A stretch of 64,000 nucleotides of DNA, taken from positions 5,482,001 through 5,546,000 of the forward strand of contig NC_012108.1 of the NCBI RefSeq assembly GCF_000020365.1. Direction: 5' to 3'. This document shows positions 53,361 through 62,215 of this stretch, piece by piece. Every line of letters begins with the position of its first letter. Within the stretch, counting starts at the first letter, position 1. The DNA comes from Desulforapulum autotrophicum HRM2 (GTDB taxonomy: Bacteria; Desulfobacterota; Desulfobacteria; Desulfobacterales; Desulfobacteraceae). Below the pieces are notes generated by a model, which saw only the letters and a program-made list of their open reading frames with translations, ran no database searches and was not told the origin of the DNA. Position numbers and translations under genes: made by a program.

Positions 53361-54640
53361 AGTACACCGCCTCGGATCAAAGTTAATGTTCGCTCGTTCA
53401 TGCCCACACCGCTCTTTTCCCGTTGCCACGCCTCAGCCAGGGGTCTGAATTCCTGCCATATTGTTCTGCCATAGCGCTGGAAAATCCTGCTTCCCAGACG
53501 CCGGTAGCAGAGATCCGCAAAATCAGGATCAATCCGATAATACCCCTGCTCTTCGGACAGGCCGTCGTAATACCGCCACACCCGATGGGTCAACAGTGCC
53601 TGCACCACAGGCCTCATAAGGGTGTCAAGTTCATCCACAGTCGGTGCTGCCGGAAAAAGATATATGGATCGGCTCTCCAGAAAACGAACGATCAACCCGG
53701 CCAATGTGCCGCACAGCACCTCATTTTCATCTTTATCCACCACAAGGAGCTGAATCCGGGTCGGAAAAAAAGGATTCTGCCCGCCGGGAAGTTCCAGCAA
53801 AATTCCCCCCTGCTGTTCTGCGGCCCAACTGTCCTGGGCATAGATCAGGCAGGTGAGCAGAAACGCCCAGGGATTGGCCAGCACCCAGGCAAGGGCTCCC
53901 ATTTCATGGGTTTCCTGGATAGCTCCTTTATTTTCAATAACACCGGTGAGCAGAAAATCCCCGGCTATCATCTGATTCAGCATGGGACCGCCACGCAATG
54001 CATTTCCATCGTCTGCCTGGGGCAATCCCAGCAAACGTCCCCTGCACCAGTTGATGTCCGGTCGCAGGCCCGTAGGATCCACCGGTTTCAGCGCCGTAAG
54101 CGGATTGCTTTGAAATGACTTTAACCAGGCTGCCGCAGACAACACCCGGCACAAAACAGGCGTTGCCGGAGCAAGTTCTGCAACCGACCCCAAAAGCTGT
54201 CTCTCCAGGTCCCCCCAGGGTGTGGCAGCAAGTTTTGCCCCGGGTAACGATGCTTCAACCCAGGATGCGGCTTCACCCAATTGGGTCACCAATTGAACCA
54301 GAACTTCGGACGCTTTCAGCCCGGAGGCCTCTTTCACACGGGCCGCAATGATTGACAGCCACGGCGACCGGATCCCAACAGCCGTTGCCAAAATGGCTGC
54401 CACCGCCTCGTTGTCCGTTGCCACCCGTTGACGCAGGGCCAGCAGGGGCTTGGCTGCAATCCACTGGAAAGGGGAGGTGGGGCTTTCCTCCATGGATGCC
54501 GGACAGGCCGGGGCCGCAATGCCAGAAAGAAGTGTTTTTAACTGTTCGGCAAGGGATCTCTGTTCCACACGGCAAACCCCTTTTATGAACAGTTGTTTTA
54601 GTCTCTGCACCGTCGCAAGCCATGGTTCCTCAGCTCCCAT
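53357..54640 (-). CDS. Hypothetical protein, partner of the giant ATPase
   Basis: A 427-aa mostly helical soluble protein with no recognised family; the middle has F-L-L-T-G-V-I-E-N-K and the end is basic. GGAG lies before the ATG at 54640, which overlaps the AlbA_2 gene by 11 bp. Its stop overlaps the giant ATPase start, so the two are probably made together. A regulatory or DNA-binding function is possible but not shown. Confidence 0.7.
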   Translation of the reverse strand: MGAEEPWLATVQRLKQLFIKGVCRVEQRSLAEQLKTLLSGIAAPACPASMEESPTSPFQWIAAKPLLALRQRVATDNEAVAAILATAVGIRSPWLSIIAARVKEASGLKASEVLVQLVTQLGEAASWVEASLPGAKLAATPWGDLERQLLGSVAELAPATPVLCRVLSAAAWLKSFQSNPLTALKPVDPTGLRPDINWCRGRLLGLPQADDGNALRGGPMLNQMIAGDFLLTGVIENKGAIQETHEMGALAWVLANPWAFLLTCLIYAQDSWAAEQQGGILLELPGGQNPFFPTRIQLLVVDKDENEVLCGTLAGLIVRFLESRSIYLFPAAPTVDELDTLMRPVVQALLTHRVWRYYDGLSEEQGYYRIDPDFADLCYRRLGSRIFQRYGRTIWQEFRPLAEAWQREKSGVGMNERTLTLIRGGVL

Positions 54641-56561
54641 GGTTTTCTCCTTTGTCTGCCGTTACTGCTGCCTGATAGGCCTGGGCCGGGTGGGTGGGCT
54701 GGTCGGGGAACCGCAACACAAGCTTTCCCTGACTGACCAGCTTTGAAAGATGATTTTTCAAGGTTTTCATCTTCCGGTTCAACATATCAGCAAGCTCCTG
54801 GGGCATCACATACCTGTTTTCACACAAAATCAGAATCGCCTCCTCCATTTTGTCCGGGGTACTGCGTTGGCGGTTCCTGATCTCCCGAACAATATCAGGT
54901 AATGTGGCGTCAGTATCAATTGCAGGAGCTTCAGGCGGCAAAACGTCCTCTCCCTGTGAGGTCTCGGCCGCCTTATGTTGGGAGCTATCGTCCTTATGGG
55001 GTAAGCTGCCGTCCTTATGGGGTAAGCTGCCGTCCTTATGGGGTAAGCTGCTGCGCCCCCTATGCGTCCCCTCCGGTGCCAAGGTATAGGAACTCCAGCG
55101 TCTTTTCTCCTTTACCGTCAGAAATCCTTTTTTAACAAGGGTTTTAAGAAGGAAGGTCAGGTCCCGGGGATGCTGATCCGTGAGTTCCTGAAGCCGGTCG
55201 TTGGTAACGCTTCCTTCAAGAATGGCCGTAGCTATGGCCAGGCGTCCATTTTCATCGAGCAAATGCATTTTCTGGGGAAATCGTCGTTCCATCTCAATGG
55301 TCACCTCGGGTGGAAAAAGACTGATGGTTGTCAGACGCAGGCAAACCTCTTCCTGTTCGGTATTTTCCTCCAAAGCCGGGGCGCGCCAATCCTGCTCCCG
55401 CCAGGCCTGAAGTATTTTTGGAAAACCGGACCCTGCCTTTTCACCGGCACCGATCATCTGGAACATCTGCTGCAGCGAAGGATTGCGGCAGTCGCTTTTA
55501 CCCCCGGAACGAACCTGTTCAGCCGGCAGACGCAGACGCCCGGGATTATGAAATTCAAACCCATGGGGCAGACGAAAAATTCTGATGCCTCCCCGCCCCT
55601 GGTAATCGGCATGGATCAGGGTATTGACAGTGGCCTCGCGCAAGGCCTCATGCTGGGGCGTTTCGTCCCTGCGAAACAGGTCCGGTCCCATCTTAAACGG
55701 AATTTGAAGACCGTCCCGCAATTTGGGGATCACTTTGCGGTAAAACTCAAAGAGATTACCGGCCCAAAGCCCGTCAAGGGTTACCCGGTCCAGCCACCGG
55801 GGGGCATTGGATATGTCAGTTGAAGGAAGATGGCGATAATCAAGATGAAAGTAGGGAAAATGATCAAGGATACTTCGCTGGCGGCCGAACATAAGCAGCC
55901 CTGCCAGGGTCAGCCCTTCATCGCCCGTGGAGCGGTCCATGGCCCAGCCCCCGAGTTGCCGCAGCATCTCCCGGTCATCTCCGGCCATGAATGGATGCCC
56001 CGGCAGATTGCTTTTAAAAAGATTCCTAAAGGCGGCAAGACTGTCCAGCTCCAGGTCATTGAGGCTGAAATGCTTGAGGATTTCACTGTCCGGAGGACGT
56101 TCGGAAGCGTCGGAAAACATCCGCCGGATGCTCTCTTCCGTGGCATGGCGGTCCCCTTCATGGGTGCGGACATAGGTCCCCCGAAGGGGATTGTTATTGA
56201 TATAAACCGGCCGCTGTCGACGATCGGCCCGGGGAATCCGCAACAGCAGAAGGGTTTTTCCCTCTATTTCATGATGTTCCACCCGGTCACGAGTCAACAA
56301 ATCGCAGCTGACCTTTTCCCTGTTGGCAAGGCAATTCCACAGATCTCGCTCGACCTTTTCCACATTGCTCAACCCCTTGACTTCAAAACTGCCATCCGCC
56401 CTTTCTTTTACGCCCAGAAGGATTAGACCGCCATGGGTATTGGCCATAGCGCTGTAGGTTTCCCACAGGGATTTAGGTAACTCTCCTGTACCATCCCTGC
56501 CCGTTGCCAGCTTGGCTTCAAAGTCCCAGCCTTCCCGGAGGGTGTCAAGGTCAAGGGTCAT
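54630..56561 (-). CDS. AlbA_2 (Schlafen-type) RecG-like protein with S-L-P-H-K-D-G repeats
   Basis: A 643-aa protein. The N-terminal AlbA_2 domain (W-D-F-E-A-K-L-A-T, T-H-G-G-L-I-L-L-G-V-K) is followed by the RecG-like part (T-V-N-T-L-I-H-A-D-Y-Q, G-S-G-F-P-K-I) and a winged helix. Residues about 495-525 carry a 7-residue repeat S-L-P-H-K-D-G, then a C-terminal winged-helix segment. These proteins probably bind DNA or RNA and often regulate defence operons. The start overlaps the HsdS stop (ATGA) with GGAGG upstream. The repeat is also found in the fragment at 35384-35527. Confidence 0.85.
   Translation of the reverse strand: MTLDLDTLREGWDFEAKLATGRDGTGELPKSLWETYSAMANTHGGLILLGVKERADGSFEVKGLSNVEKVERDLWNCLANREKVSCDLLTRDRVEHHEIEGKTLLLLRIPRADRRQRPVYINNNPLRGTYVRTHEGDRHATEESIRRMFSDASERPPDSEILKHFSLNDLELDSLAAFRNLFKSNLPGHPFMAGDDREMLRQLGGWAMDRSTGDEGLTLAGLLMFGRQRSILDHFPYFHLDYRHLPSTDISNAPRWLDRVTLDGLWAGNLFEFYRKVIPKLRDGLQIPFKMGPDLFRRDETPQHEALREATVNTLIHADYQGRGGIRIFRLPHGFEFHNPGRLRLPAEQVRSGGKSDCRNPSLQQMFQMIGAGEKAGSGFPKILQAWREQDWRAPALEENTEQEEVCLRLTTISLFPPEVTIEMERRFPQKMHLLDENGRLAIATAILEGSVTNDRLQELTDQHPRDLTFLLKTLVKKGFLTVKEKRRWSSYTLAPEGTHRGRSSLPHKDGSLPHKDGSLPHKDDSSQHKAAETSQGEDVLPPEAPAIDTDATLPDIVREIRNRQRSTPDKMEEAILILCENRYVMPQELADMLNRKMKTLKNHLSKLVSQGKLVLRFPDQPTHPAQAYQAAVTADKGENHGS
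54991..55053. repeat. Three 21-bp tandem repeats inside the AlbA_2 gene
   Basis: The unit TCCTTATGGGGTAAGCTGCCG occurs at 54991, 55012 and 55033 with the last unit slightly changed, preceded by a degenerate unit at 54971. On the coding strand it encodes the S-L-P-H-K-D-G peptide repeat. Copy number could change by slippage without shifting the frame. Confidence 0.9.
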
Positions 56562-58144
56562 GGTTTTTCCTCCAAGGGTTCTTCCGCCTTTTCCAGGAGT
56601 TCATAGAGTTGATCCAGATCAGGGAACAGGGGAGCACCCGCTTTATCGTCAATCCCCTTTAGTGTTAATCGGCTTAGGATTTGACGATCAAGGGTGTTGT
56701 CCCCTCGTTCTAAAGCCTGCTGGGCGTTGATGATTTCCTGTTCGGTTAGTTTGTTTTCGATAAGGGCTTCTACAAGCAGCTTAGCTGACAGAATTAATGA
56801 ACTTGAAATCTTTTTTGAGATACTCTGAGACAAGCATAAATCAGCAACTTTTTCTTCTTTAAGCAATCTTGGAATTATTAATTGAGCAATCCATTCTTGT
56901 GTAATATGTGGCTGAGCAACACCTGTAGCAAAGCTCTTTACCTGAATTTGAACAGACTTATGATTTAATATAAATTGAAGATAATATGGATTTATCTCCA
57001 CATTGTCTAATATCCTCAATCTTGCGACTGTTGATCCCACAGCCATGCGATTAGTTAAGGCCGGTATTACAACCGCTTTGCCAATTGTCCCATCTTTTGA
57101 AAATGCTATGTCGCCTTCTCGCACATGAATTTGTGGTTGCTCCAGATATTTATGTTCTGCAATACATACAAGTTTATCTGTTTCAATAACCCCATCGTTA
57201 AATTCAATACCTCGGAGAAGCCATGGTCCCGTTTTTTGATAATATTCTGTCGTAAGACCTTTCCAACCAATCATTGCAGAAATAGAGACTAACTTAGAAA
57301 GTTCTTCTCTTATCACATCATGTTTTCTGAAATGTCTTAATAAGGCAATCCTTTGTGGTGAATTAAATTTCAGGTCAAGTCTGATTTGAAGTTCTTCTGA
57401 AGAAATTCTATTAAAAGTTGAAGTGTTTTGAATATTATTGTCCCATTTTAACTCACCTGTAACCAGATTTTCCGCTTTATTTTTACATTTTCTTTCCCAC
57501 GCTCTTAACGTTTCGGCCTGACGGACTTTGTTACCGATGTATTTTTGAGAAAAATCTTCTATGGTAATTACAGGTACTGTTCTAATTCGTGCCATATTGA
57601 CAGTTGGTTGTGCTGAAATAGTCTTTTCTCTATCAAGAATTGATTGACCATAATATGAATTCAAAAAAGACGTTATAAAAAAAGGATCATCTTTATGAAT
57701 TGTTATCTTACAAACATTAGGCCCTAAATGTAGTAAGCCTTTGTTTGCCGGAACAACAGCTGCTCTCCGATACTGTCCAGTATATGACAAAACAATTTCT
57801 CCATGCGAAAGACTCGACCTTTTTAAGGCAAAATGTGTATTTCGTGAGATAAAAATTGTGTTGGTTAAATCAAGATTATTTTCTTGAACATTTTGACTCA
57901 TTACACAAGGAACTTCCCTTGAAAAATTATCATTCTCTGTAAAATATTTTGTAAATTCAAATCCAGAAAGTTTTGTCACATCGGCAATACGACCTAAAGG
58001 ACTTGATCCAAAGCTAATTACACGAGCATAATTTTCTAAATGCATTGATTTGTAGTAACAAGCATCAACTCTTTCTTCAACAAAAGAAGACGCTACGTTA
58101 ACAATGCTCGGATTTGAATTCATTATTTTATAACTACGCATCAT
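56558..58144 (-). CDS. Type I-like specificity subunit (HsdS)
   Basis: A 528-aa protein with two target-recognition-like domains (about 20-220 and 250-440) separated by a helical linker, each ending in a conserved stretch such as Q-P-T-V-N-M-A-R-I and Q-P-H-I-T-Q-E-W-I. The C-terminus is acidic (L-F-P-D-L-D-Q-L-Y-E-L). It gives sequence recognition to the HsdM methyltransferase encoded just upstream; the two overlap by 4 bp. DNA from about 56790 to 58130 is visibly more AT-rich than both neighbours, suggesting that the recognition domains were exchanged. Confidence 0.88.
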   Translation of the reverse strand: MMRSYKIMNSNPSIVNVASSFVEERVDACYYKSMHLENYARVISFGSSPLGRIADVTKLSGFEFTKYFTENDNFSREVPCVMSQNVQENNLDLTNTIFISRNTHFALKRSSLSHGEIVLSYTGQYRRAAVVPANKGLLHLGPNVCKITIHKDDPFFITSFLNSYYGQSILDREKTISAQPTVNMARIRTVPVITIEDFSQKYIGNKVRQAETLRAWERKCKNKAENLVTGELKWDNNIQNTSTFNRISSEELQIRLDLKFNSPQRIALLRHFRKHDVIREELSKLVSISAMIGWKGLTTEYYQKTGPWLLRGIEFNDGVIETDKLVCIAEHKYLEQPQIHVREGDIAFSKDGTIGKAVVIPALTNRMAVGSTVARLRILDNVEINPYYLQFILNHKSVQIQVKSFATGVAQPHITQEWIAQLIIPRLLKEEKVADLCLSQSISKKISSSLILSAKLLVEALIENKLTEQEIINAQQALERGDNTLDRQILSRLTLKGIDDKAGAPLFPDLDQLYELLEKAEEPLEEKP

Positions 58145-60159
58145 TCAGCCCTTCTATACGCCCCAACAATCTTATCCAGATCATTGGGCACCCCAGAATC
58201 ATAATCTTCGATATTATTCTTTACCACATACCCCAGGGTTTCGGCCACGGCCATAAACACGTCGGTCTGGGGTTCGGGCAGGAATTGTTCCGGATGATCC
58301 GGGCTTGCCTTACGCTTCTGAAGATAGAGCACCGAGGTTTTGGCACCCGTGCCCGATAACTTGAAGGTATCTGCAGGAAGGCTGACCACGGCCTTTATAA
58401 TGGCCTTGCCCCCGACAAACTGGCCGTCGGCATCCTTGGTGCCCATCATATACTCACGGACATAGCGGTCCGAAGAGTTGCACAGCACCCCGTCGGGCAG
58501 CACAATCAGCAGTCGGCCACCGGGTTTGAGGAGCTGAAGACAACGGTCTATAAAGAGCACGGCCGGATCAATGGAACCGCCTTTGACCGGTTTCCATTCG
58601 CCTTTGTTGTTGGGTTTGCTACCCAGGGCCAAACCGCCGGTGGTGGGTCGGCACTCCATCTTATCCGCTTTAGTGGTGGAAACATTGATCAGATCAGACC
58701 TGAAATTGTCCAGAATAAGATCCATATCTTTCTGGTAATGTTGCTTCTGTGTTGCTTTGCCCTTACCGAACTTGGGAGTACCAAACGGGGGATTGGTGCA
58801 GATGAGATCAACACTGTTGGGTTGAAGGGATGGTGTGGTCAAGGAATTGTCCGTGTAAAATATTTTGGCTTTATTGGCCCCCTGCAATGCCATATTCACC
58901 CTTGCCAGCATCACCATGCGGGGGGCTGAATCCGCGCCCACAAAGCTGTATTCCATCATGTCATTAAACAGGGCATCCCTTGCTGAATCAGCCATGGGAA
59001 TATCGTCAAGGGCCGCTTTCAGGTGGCTTAAGGCCACGGAACCAAACCCGTAGGAACCGCAGGTGGGGTCGCAGAAACGAAACACCGGGCGGTTGTTCGC
59101 ATCCCGTGTGGTGAGTTGCCCGACTGTTTCAGCATCCTGGACAATATCGTGGAACGCCATGGTGAGCATGGCCTGTTTCACCGGATTCGGGGTAAGGTAA
59201 ACCCCCAGCCCCCCTTTGGATTCAAAGTTGGCCCTTAGAAAAACATCGAACACACGACCCAGCACATCCCCTGACACATCTTTCAGGGTGCCGTTATCCT
59301 TACCCGCGATGGGCCTACCATGGTTGTCGGTAACCGGTCCCAGGTTCTGGATGGCTTCCAACAACGTTTCGTAATTGCGGGGCTGAACCAGACGAAAATG
59401 GGTTTGGCCACCAAAAATGGGATGGTTTTTTCCAAGATCATCGGTTGTCACATAATCTTCATGGCCCTTCAAGGCTTCAAAGGCTGCCTTGATCTGGTCC
59501 ACCGCAACACTGCCGTGTTCTTTCACATATCGATAATCAAACACGGTCCTGAAATCAAGGATCTCATCTTTATATGGAAAGGTAATCTCTTCGTCGTGCT
59601 GGACCCGAAAGGATTCCAGAAACAAAAATTTGGCCACCTCTTCGATAATATCGTTCTTATCGTTCACCATATCTTTCACAGTCTGGTAGACCTGCTCATG
59701 GAACCCGTCCAGGTCATGCATGAGCTTGGTGTAAATCTTTAATGACCATTTCAGGGTGGGATCGGTCTTGAGCCGTTTATACTCATGGATAACTTCAATG
59801 GAAGGGATTTCATCAATGGCGTCAATGCCACGGGCGGTAAAGAGCTCATAGCAGCGTTGATTCTTGCCGTCTCCAAGGACTGCAAACACAGGCCATAGTT
59901 CGGCAGAAAGGCCTTCAAGCAGTTGATACACGAGCTCCAGCAGTCTGGAAGGGTCTGAATAACTCCAGTTGCCCTCTTTAAGGGCAATCACCAGAATGCG
60001 CGGGGTCTCTTTACCGGCAGGTTTACCGTGGATATTCCCGGCATATACAAAATCAAGATCGCTCTCGATCAATTCAGGGATGGGAAAATCACGATATTGT
60101 TTACACATTTTCTGGAAGTCTACTTCAAGATTTTGCTCGGTCTCTTTATTTTTTGCCAT
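58141..60159 (-). CDS. hsdM: N6-adenine DNA methyltransferase, type I-like (HsdM)
   Basis: A 672-aa protein. Motif X-like Y-L-T-P-N-P-V (321-327), motif I D-P-T-C-G-S-Y-G-F-G (364-373) and motif IV N-P-P-F-G (456-460) place it with type I-like N6-adenine methyltransferases. With the HsdS subunit it should mark host DNA for self-recognition. AGGA lies 6 bases before the ATG. No HsdR restriction subunit is present in the operon; the nuclease and ATPase genes downstream may substitute for it. Confidence 0.93.
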   Translation of the reverse strand: MAKNKETEQNLEVDFQKMCKQYRDFPIPELIESDLDFVYAGNIHGKPAGKETPRILVIALKEGNWSYSDPSRLLELVYQLLEGLSAELWPVFAVLGDGKNQRCYELFTARGIDAIDEIPSIEVIHEYKRLKTDPTLKWSLKIYTKLMHDLDGFHEQVYQTVKDMVNDKNDIIEEVAKFLFLESFRVQHDEEITFPYKDEILDFRTVFDYRYVKEHGSVAVDQIKAAFEALKGHEDYVTTDDLGKNHPIFGGQTHFRLVQPRNYETLLEAIQNLGPVTDNHGRPIAGKDNGTLKDVSGDVLGRVFDVFLRANFESKGGLGVYLTPNPVKQAMLTMAFHDIVQDAETVGQLTTRDANNRPVFRFCDPTCGSYGFGSVALSHLKAALDDIPMADSARDALFNDMMEYSFVGADSAPRMVMLARVNMALQGANKAKIFYTDNSLTTPSLQPNSVDLICTNPPFGTPKFGKGKATQKQHYQKDMDLILDNFRSDLINVSTTKADKMECRPTTGGLALGSKPNNKGEWKPVKGGSIDPAVLFIDRCLQLLKPGGRLLIVLPDGVLCNSSDRYVREYMMGTKDADGQFVGGKAIIKAVVSLPADTFKLSGTGAKTSVLYLQKRKASPDHPEQFLPEPQTDVFMAVAETLGYVVKNNIEDYDSGVPNDLDKIVGAYRRAE

Positions 60160-60216
60160 CTGTGTTCCTGTTCTTTTATGTTTTCAGCCCCCATGGGAGG
60201 TTGACGATAATTTTTA

Positions 60217-60627
60217 TCAGCCCAGGGCTTTAATAACCGGCCCCATGGTTGTCAATTTGGGATGTTCCCGGACCGCCGCAAGAATCATGGGTTCCGTGGC
60301 CACCACCCCCGTTGGCAGTTTACTTTTAACCTGTGCCACGGGCATGGGGCGGCCTGACGCACTGACAATCTGCCAGATCACCCCTGCCAGGTCATCTGCC
60401 TGACCATCGCCTTTCTGCAGGTCTTGGGGAATCTGATAAACCGGATCATCACTTTCACCTTTGCGAACCACAATTTCCGGCAATACCGCCAGCCACAACC
60501 GCAATTGTGACTGGTGCCAGCCGATTTCCTGCCATAGTAAGGGGGAAGTCTGCCATATTTCAGACAGGTGTTGTGAACTGGCAAGGCTGCGTTTAATGTG
60601 GTTCAGCCTGTGGGAAAGATCGCTCAT
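60217..60627 (-). CDS. Small hypothetical protein of the defence operon
   Basis: A 136-aa protein; the second half (D-D-L-A-G-V-I-W-Q-I-V, S-K-L-P-T-G-V-V-A-T-E) looks like a small winged helix. No family recognised. AAGGAG precedes the ATG, which overlaps the preceding gene by 4 bp. It lies between the second HsdS-like gene and hsdM. Confidence 0.7.
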   Translation of the reverse strand: MSDLSHRLNHIKRSLASSQHLSEIWQTSPLLWQEIGWHQSQLRLWLAVLPEIVVRKGESDDPVYQIPQDLQKGDGQADDLAGVIWQIVSASGRPMPVAQVKSKLPTGVVATEPMILAAVREHPKLTTMGPVIKALG

Positions 60628-62045
60628 ATTCCCGAATCTCCTTTTCCTGGAAGCCGATTAATAGTGTGTGGCTTGCTTGTACCTTGGCTGATTCCGTGGG
60701 CAGCATTAAAAACAGGCAACAGCTGCTGCAATATCACATTCAGCTCTTTTGTGGCATCCCTACTTTTTTCATGATGTTCCACCACCTTTTCATGCCAGAA
60801 TTTTGCGGTGGCCGGATCAGGCTCAGGCAGTACGATTTTATCAAGCTGTCCCAAGGGTATAAATCGAAGACCGCCGTTGACTGCAAGCCGTTTAAGCTGC
60901 ATCCTTACCAGGCGTGATTCCATGAGCAAGGCAAAGGCGCCCGGATATTGATGAAACCGAAGTGCCGCAATCTGGCCACTTGGATAAATCAACTCCACGG
61001 GGGGTGTATCCATGTAAGCCACACGGGCATTTTCTGCAAAAGTGGAAACCAGGACATCATATTGACACAACGCCCTGTATTGGGTGCGCCAGGTTTCATG
61101 GGTTCGTTCCAAAAGGGGAAATTTGAGGGAAAGATGTTCCGAGATGTTGGCGATCTGAAGCACCTTACTTTCTTGACCCATAACCCTTTCTCCATTGATG
61201 GGATTCAAAACAGCAAGTTCAGTAATGGATTTAAAGCCATATTGTTCGATCAGTTGAATGCGCAGGTACTCCTGCTCAATCTGCTGAACATGAAGCGCAT
61301 CACCAATGTATCGCGGGTTGAAGAATTGTCCCCGGCACTTTTTCGAATATGTCCAGTAAAGCCTGTCAAAGCCTGCAAGCTGGGTAGCACTCCACTCCTT
61401 TACCTGCTGCCTTACCGAAGCAAGCATCTGCTGGGCATCCACCAGACGTGTATAAACACCCATATAAAGGGGGGCAAGGTCCTGGACAAAATCGGGCACC
61501 GGGCAAATTGGCATCCCTTTAATCTTTTTAAGGCCCAGGCGAATCAGGGCACCAATGGAATCAGATTCGTTGAGATAGTCCTGATACAGGGGCTGATTCA
61601 GGCAAAAACAGACCCATACGGCTTGAGCTTGTGATAACCCGCGAATAATTCCAAGATTTGCATCAACAGGATGGCGTCCATGGGAGGCGGTCACCATTGC
61701 CGCACAGGATCTGCCAACCTTCCGGATAATTATATCCAGGGGTTCCACACAAAAGGGCTGGCCTGCGATCATAGGAGAACTAAAGTGATCCGGCTCTGTT
61801 TCTATCATGTGGGGCTGGATATTTCGTAATCGATAAACCGGGGCCGTCTCTACCATGGGATCAAAATTTAAGGCAGCCGGGTTACGACTCACCCGCCACC
61901 CTTCAACGCAAGTCTCAGCAAGATCCCCCAAAGTTAACCAACCCACACCCATCCCACGCAAGATGGCACCGCCCGACAAATAAACTACCGGCCGCCAGTC
62001 GTCTTGTTGCTCCATTTTTTGCGGTGAAACGTGGATGGTTTTCAA
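60624..62045 (-). CDS. Second HsdS-like (specificity) protein, divergent
   Basis: A 473-aa protein with two domains of similar layout (about 25-185 and 250-420), joined by a helical region. V-Y-R-L-R-N-I-Q, D-I-I-I-R-K-V-G and, in the second half, V-L-Q-I-A-N-I-S and D-V-L-V-S-T-F-A recall the conserved core strands of type I S subunits, though it is far from ordinary HsdS. Its start is TTG with GGAG upstream; an ATG at codon 11 is an alternative. It is the first gene of the operon. It could be a sensor of unmethylated sites rather than a second S subunit; this is inferred from the fold. Confidence 0.65.
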   Translation of the reverse strand: MKTIHVSPQKMEQQDDWRPVVYLSGGAILRGMGVGWLTLGDLAETCVEGWRVSRNPAALNFDPMVETAPVYRLRNIQPHMIETEPDHFSSPMIAGQPFCVEPLDIIIRKVGRSCAAMVTASHGRHPVDANLGIIRGLSQAQAVWVCFCLNQPLYQDYLNESDSIGALIRLGLKKIKGMPICPVPDFVQDLAPLYMGVYTRLVDAQQMLASVRQQVKEWSATQLAGFDRLYWTYSKKCRGQFFNPRYIGDALHVQQIEQEYLRIQLIEQYGFKSITELAVLNPINGERVMGQESKVLQIANISEHLSLKFPLLERTHETWRTQYRALCQYDVLVSTFAENARVAYMDTPPVELIYPSGQIAALRFHQYPGAFALLMESRLVRMQLKRLAVNGGLRFIPLGQLDKIVLPEPDPATAKFWHEKVVEHHEKSRDATKELNVILQQLLPVFNAAHGISQGTSKPHTINRLPGKGDSGI

Positions 62046-62093
62046 TTGAGCATCATCTCCATTGCGTTTTTTACATCAGTATCAACATTTTTT

Positions 62094-62108
62094 ATCCTTC
62101 GCAAGGAT
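62094..62108. promoter_or_regulatory. Perfect palindrome upstream of the defence operon
   Basis: ATCCTT-CGC-AAGGAT is an exact inverted repeat 49 bp upstream of the first gene, in an AT-rich 170-bp gap. It is a candidate operator. A weak stem, CCAACA with TGTTGG, at about 62167-62183 may terminate the Wadjet transcript. No strong -35/-10 was assigned. Confidence 0.4.
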
Positions 62109-62215
62109 TTATATTTATTTAGTTTGCGAGTATGGACGCAATCTTATTATTATTTCATAGTAACCAACAAAGACTGTTGGCTTTACAGCTAAACAAGGTT
62201 GAATAAAAGGCGGAA

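Noticed and set aside
54991-55053. Tandem 21-bp units considered as a CRISPR array.
   Set aside because: They are contiguous without spacers and encode an in-frame peptide repeat.
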